A DNA stretch of 8,399 nt, from positions 1-8,399 of the forward strand of contig JAGLDN010000306.1 in NCBI GenBank assembly GCA_023145575.1, in the 5' to 3' direction. Below, one piece after another: positions 5,879 to 8,399 of this stretch. The position numbers and the translations under genes were made by a program. Within the stretch, counting starts at the first letter, position 1. Each line of letters opens with the position of its first letter. The DNA is from Psychromonas sp. Its GTDB lineage: Bacteria > Pseudomonadota > Gammaproteobacteria > Enterobacterales > Psychromonadaceae. The notes beneath the pieces are model-generated. The model ran no database searches and had not been told where the DNA came from. It saw only the letters and a list, made by a program, of their open reading frames with translations.

Positions 5879-6392
5879 TTTAATAAAATTGCTTATGAAG
5901 ACCTCTATCATTTAAAAAAACAAGCAAAAAAACATTGATAAATGCGACGATTGCACATGTTAATGAAACAGGGATCAACATTGCAGATCAGAATGACTGG
6001 GAGGATAAAACACAGGCTATGAAATTCTGGGCAATCTACCGTGAAATATTAAAAGAAGGTGAATGTCTCGCCTCAACATCAGCAGATAGGGTACATAAAA
6101 GAGGAAGAATAAATCAATTAACGCTAGAAAGCCACTTGAGCGACTCATTAATTTTGACAAAGATGTGTTTACGTTTTAGAGAAGATGATTAGGTACCATT
6201 TACCATTTACCTGGGTGAGCTGGATCTTCGCATGACCAATGTACATAAAAAATATCATGGAACTTCTAAAGTGAATTAGTCGTTAAATGTTCTGTCGGAT
6301 CCGTGATTATTTGTCATATTGCAGGAAGCAAGGATCAAGCTCTGGTGAAGCTATGGCGCGATTATTCAAATAGAGAATTGCCCGAATTTTAA
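5879..6392 (+). mobile_element. IS66-family transposase (TnpC) C-terminal relic
   Basis: The relic can be read through several frames. FNKIAYEDLYHLKKQAKKH leads into ATIAHVNETGINI (usual HVDETG; the catalytic Asp is now Asn), followed by YREILKEGE, KRGRINQ and LRFREDD, as in the linker and C-terminal part of TnpC. An in-frame TAG at 6190-6192 interrupts it. The same frame continues with VPFT...GELDLRMTNVHKKYHGTSK, corresponding to PFTNN.AE.D.RM.KV..KISG. A frame change then gives MFCRIRDYLSYCRKQGSSS and GEAMARLFK, and a last shift gives NRELPEF with TAA at 6390-6392. The N-terminal half and the tnpA/tnpB companions are missing. A CATTTAC doublet lies near 6200. The open stretch 5935-6192 should not be annotated as an intact gene. 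Confidence 0.8.
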
Positions 6393-6427
6393 AAAATAAA
6401 GAGAGCCCATTCAACAACGCTCAATGG
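6391..6427 (-). terminator. weak candidate terminator downstream of mutH
   Basis: On the minus strand, 9 nt after the mutH stop codon, CCATTGA (6421-6427) can pair with TGAATGG (6407-6413) with one mismatch around a 7-nt loop. GCTCTC and a T-rich tract (6391-6400) follow. The stem is only moderately stable. It sits exactly between the mutH 3' end and the IS66 relic end and could also work in the other direction, where TTTTATT follows. Confidence 0.35.
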
Positions 6428-6436
6428 TTACTTTTA

Positions 6437-7105
6437 TTAAAGCTTAAATTGTAAGTTAATAATTGCTTGAGTAAAGTGCTTCTTGAGATAAAAACCGCGT
6501 GGACGAACCTTTATTACCTCGCCATTTTTCCCATAAGCATCTGTTAGACACTGTCCATTTGCAGCTTTAGGGCGAAGTTGAACTACCTGTCCATCCCGCG
6601 CGCTAATCAATTCTATTTGACCTAAAGCTATTTTCTCCATCAATTCATTCCAATCGTTTTTAAGTTGCCTTGTTTGATCAGGATTTGCAGACCATAAAAA
6701 TCCTGTGCCTACAATACGTTGACAAAGTTCAATATGCCGTTCGCCTTGAACTGGCACCCACAGCACCTTACTTAATTTATTGCAAATGTTGCTGTTTTCC
6801 CATGTGAGGTTAATTGTATTTAACAGAGGCGTACTACAAACAAAGGTAGTCTCTAATACTTTGCCAAATCGGTCAATTGGAATTGTTTTTAATTCAATAC
6901 CAAGGTGTTTAAAATCTTGCTCTGGCTTATTACCAGCACTTGCTCCTAGATGCCATTCGATAAGTTGCCCGACCCAACCCTTATCTGTCGTTAAATCTTC
7001 TGCCATTTTTATGCCAGCAGCATCAGCAAGCTCTTGTAATGAATTCCCTGCAATATCGTCGCAACGCGCTAATAATTCAAGTGCTGTTTGGGGAGGTGCA
7101 ACCAC
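6437..7105 (-). CDS. mutH: DNA mismatch repair endonuclease MutH
   Basis: MutH is the methyl-directed mismatch repair endonuclease. Activated by MutS and MutL, it nicks the unmethylated strand at hemimethylated GATC sites. The 222-residue protein is close to the 229 of E. coli MutH and collinear with it. Landmarks are DKGWVGQLIE (41-50), LGASAGNKPEQDF, then LGIELKTIPID and LETTFVC. The restriction-fold active site is D64, E71 and K73 (D-x6-E-x-K, equivalent to E. coli D70, E77, K79), with E50 and K110 matching further active-site positions. VLWVPVQGER, RPKAAN and the RGFYLKKHFT tail are also conserved. The start is GTG at 7105, supported by AGAAGG about 7 nt upstream; no ATG lies near. The gene stands alone. 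It implies a Dam-type GATC methylation system elsewhere in the genome. Confidence 0.97.
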   Translation of the reverse strand: MVAPPQTALELLARCDDIAGNSLQELADAAGIKMAEDLTTDKGWVGQLIEWHLGASAGNKPEQDFKHLGIELKTIPIDRFGKVLETTFVCSTPLLNTINLTWENSNICNKLSKVLWVPVQGERHIELCQRIVGTGFLWSANPDQTRQLKNDWNELMEKIALGQIELISARDGQVVQLRPKAANGQCLTDAYGKNGEVIKVRPRGFYLKKHFTQAIINLQFKL

Positions 7106-7129
7106 GGTTTAACCTTCTTGTAAAAATTA

Positions 7130-7165
7130 ATAAGTTATTCTAACCGTTATCAGACTCTTTGACTA
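7130..7165 (-). promoter_or_regulatory. candidate sigma70 promoter of mutH
   Basis: On the minus strand a -35-like TAGTCA (7160-7165) and a -10-like TAGAAT (7137-7142) are separated by 17 bp, which would start transcription near 7130 and give a leader of about 25 nt before the GTG. The -10 matches consensus at five of six positions and the -35 at four of six. Position and spacing are good but there is no independent support. Confidence 0.4.
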
Positions 7166-8106
7166 GGAATGCAAGGTGCGAACGTTGTTACGCGCAGATA
7201 CAGTTTTTGATATCCGCCTCACAGGGCAAGTTACCAGCACTCTCCATGCTTGTTTTTACGAGTTGATTTAATGCGACAATTAAGAATAAATTGCTTTATT
7301 TTATTTCGCCCTTGATGATTAACTCGCGCCTTCGAAACTTGGTTCAACTCATTTAATTTAGGTTTTCAGCACCGTATTGGCAAATTTCCAATGATATGGA
7401 TGACCATAAAATTTATTATGATGATCTGTGGACTATAAAAGCTTAGATTTCAAATCATTCAAACTATTCGTGCTGAAGCGTTTTATTGAGCTGCGATCAT
7501 CTTATTGTCTTGTAATACTTAGGCTCTGAGTATGATTTTAACCCTAATAACAAAAGATGGGCATGCCGAATTCTTTCGACTTATGGACTGTTGTTCTAAC
7601 CGGTGCTGATCAAATAGGGTTATTTTTGATTTTTTTATACGCATAGTTGATATCAAAAAATATTATGCTGATTTAAAGTTTAATTGTAACTTATTAAAAC
7701 TATATAAAAGACAAATCAATAACAATACCTTCGCCAATTTTGATTTAAAATAAAAATAGAGTTTCCGTTCTATATAAATCAACAACTTACTGGCTGAAAA
7801 TTTTTTAAAATGGGTTATGCTTCATTTTAGCTAAGGTATCGAATAACTAACGCATTAAAGCCTGAATACACAAGGTTACGCATCGAGATGGTAATTTTAT
7901 GTCGAATAACTTGGTACAGTCTTTCATGCTGGCTTTTCACTTTTACGTAAAATAGGTATAACTCTACACGCGCAATCATTCAAGATGCAAAATATTGAAG
8001 TAAACAGTTCCCAGTGTAAAACATTTTGCTCTAATTTGTTACATCGATACTTGTCTACTTTGAAGATGTTTACCTTCCGTTTTGGCGACAGCGTTAAAAC
8101 TAATAA

Positions 8107-8135
8107 AGTTTAAATGTTTCTTTTTCATTTAAACT
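8107..8135. repeat. perfect 10-bp inverted repeat with 9-nt loop
   Basis: AGTTTAAATG (8107-8116) and CATTTAAACT (8126-8135) are exact reverse complements around the loop TTTCTTTTT. It lies 38 bp upstream of a start-like ATG at 8174. It could be an operator or an AT-rich hairpin. There is no GC-rich stem followed by a T run, so a Rho-independent terminator is unlikely. Confidence 0.55.
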
Positions 8136-8161
8136 CCGGCTATTAACGTAGTTAATTAATG

Positions 8162-8224
8162 AGAGGACAGCTTATGTTTTTTTTTAAACTACCAGCAAAT
8201 GATTGAGCAACTAATCGTTGAGAG
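8162..8224 (+). pseudogene. gene-start-like signal with a T9 run, decayed or very small
   Basis: A GAGAGG ribosome-binding-like sequence stands 7 nt before ATG 8174, which is followed at once by nine T residues (8177-8185). As read, only ten codons precede TGA (MFFFKLPAND). If one T were missing, the frame would be MFFLNYQQMIEQLIVERS and then TAA, which looks more protein-like. It may be the broken start of a lost gene. Evidence is limited to the start signal and composition. Confidence 0.2.
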
Positions 8225-8399
8225 GTCATAAACATCGCCTTGGTTTATTATCTGATCTGTCGAGTAGATAATGTTCTTTGATTACTCACGACTATACACA
8301 TGTAACGTAAAAGTTCAAATTCAGCAAGGGAAATAGTACTAAGGCGCGAGGCATAAAATTTCCCTCTCGATGATTAACTGTGTTAATCACCAAATATCA

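Larger units (their letters stand above)
7166..8399. other. 1.2-kb region with no recognisable gene
   Basis: No reading frame of convincing length or composition is present on either strand, and I recognise no tRNA, rRNA or insertion-sequence end. Short start-to-stop frames exist, for example 27 codons from ATG 7563 (MPNSFDLWTVVLTGADQIG and a hydrophobic tail) and 18 codons from about 7900, but they lack ribosome binding sites. The 11-mer GATGATTAACT occurs near both ends (7313 and 8369). The region resembles eroded former coding sequence, like the gap at 3709-4789. Confidence 0.5.

Noticed and set aside
6780..7112. Plus-strand open frame of 110 codons
   Set aside because: It is antisense to mutH, which is intact and collinear with E. 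coli MutH.
7166..8399. CRISPR array, tRNA or rRNA gene in the empty right end
   Set aside because: No regularly spaced repeats, no tRNA-like arms and no conserved rRNA sequence could be seen.

Overview
The window looks like a decaying, low-to-moderate GC piece of a gammaproteobacterial chromosome. MutH is essentially confined to Gammaproteobacteria, and the UvrA here follows Escherichia coli UvrA almost residue for residue. Intact housekeeping genes sit among wide gene-poor stretches full of broken coding sequence and transposase relics. That pattern would fit a host-associated lineage such as the Legionellales, but the genus cannot be fixed from the sequence alone.

Layout, left to right. 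Positions 1-2206 (minus) hold the first 735 codons of uvrA, which runs off the left edge. A 190-bp divergent spacer separates it from a six-helix membrane protein gene at 2397-2945 (plus). A gap with no clear gene (2946-3381) carries a 17-bp tandem repeat and a faint CxxC-containing coding relic. A stand-alone isoamylase-early-set/CBM48-like glycan-binding domain gene lies at 3382-3708 (minus). The next gap (3709-4789) holds two pairs of diverged direct repeats, a hexanucleotide tandem repeat and scraps of broken reading frames. An M35-type (aspzincin) metallopeptidase gene at 4790-5437 (minus) is broken by two mutually compensating single-base frameshifts in G runs. Positions 5604-6392 (plus) are a graveyard of two transposases: the C-terminal end of an IS30-family transposase abuts the C-terminal part of an IS66-family TnpC. 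mutH (6437-7105, minus, GTG start) is intact, with a plausible promoter upstream and a weak terminator downstream. The last 1.2 kb (7166-8399) has no convincing gene; its best features are a perfect 10-bp inverted repeat and a short start-like signal with a T9 run.

uvrA and mutH both serve DNA repair (nucleotide excision repair and methyl-directed mismatch repair), but they lie about 4.2 kb apart with unrelated material between them and are not an operon. I see no coherent new multigene system. The items most worth a second look are the frameshifted M35 peptidase, the duplicated coding relic at 3902-4002 and 4648-4733, and the joined IS30/IS66 remnants.
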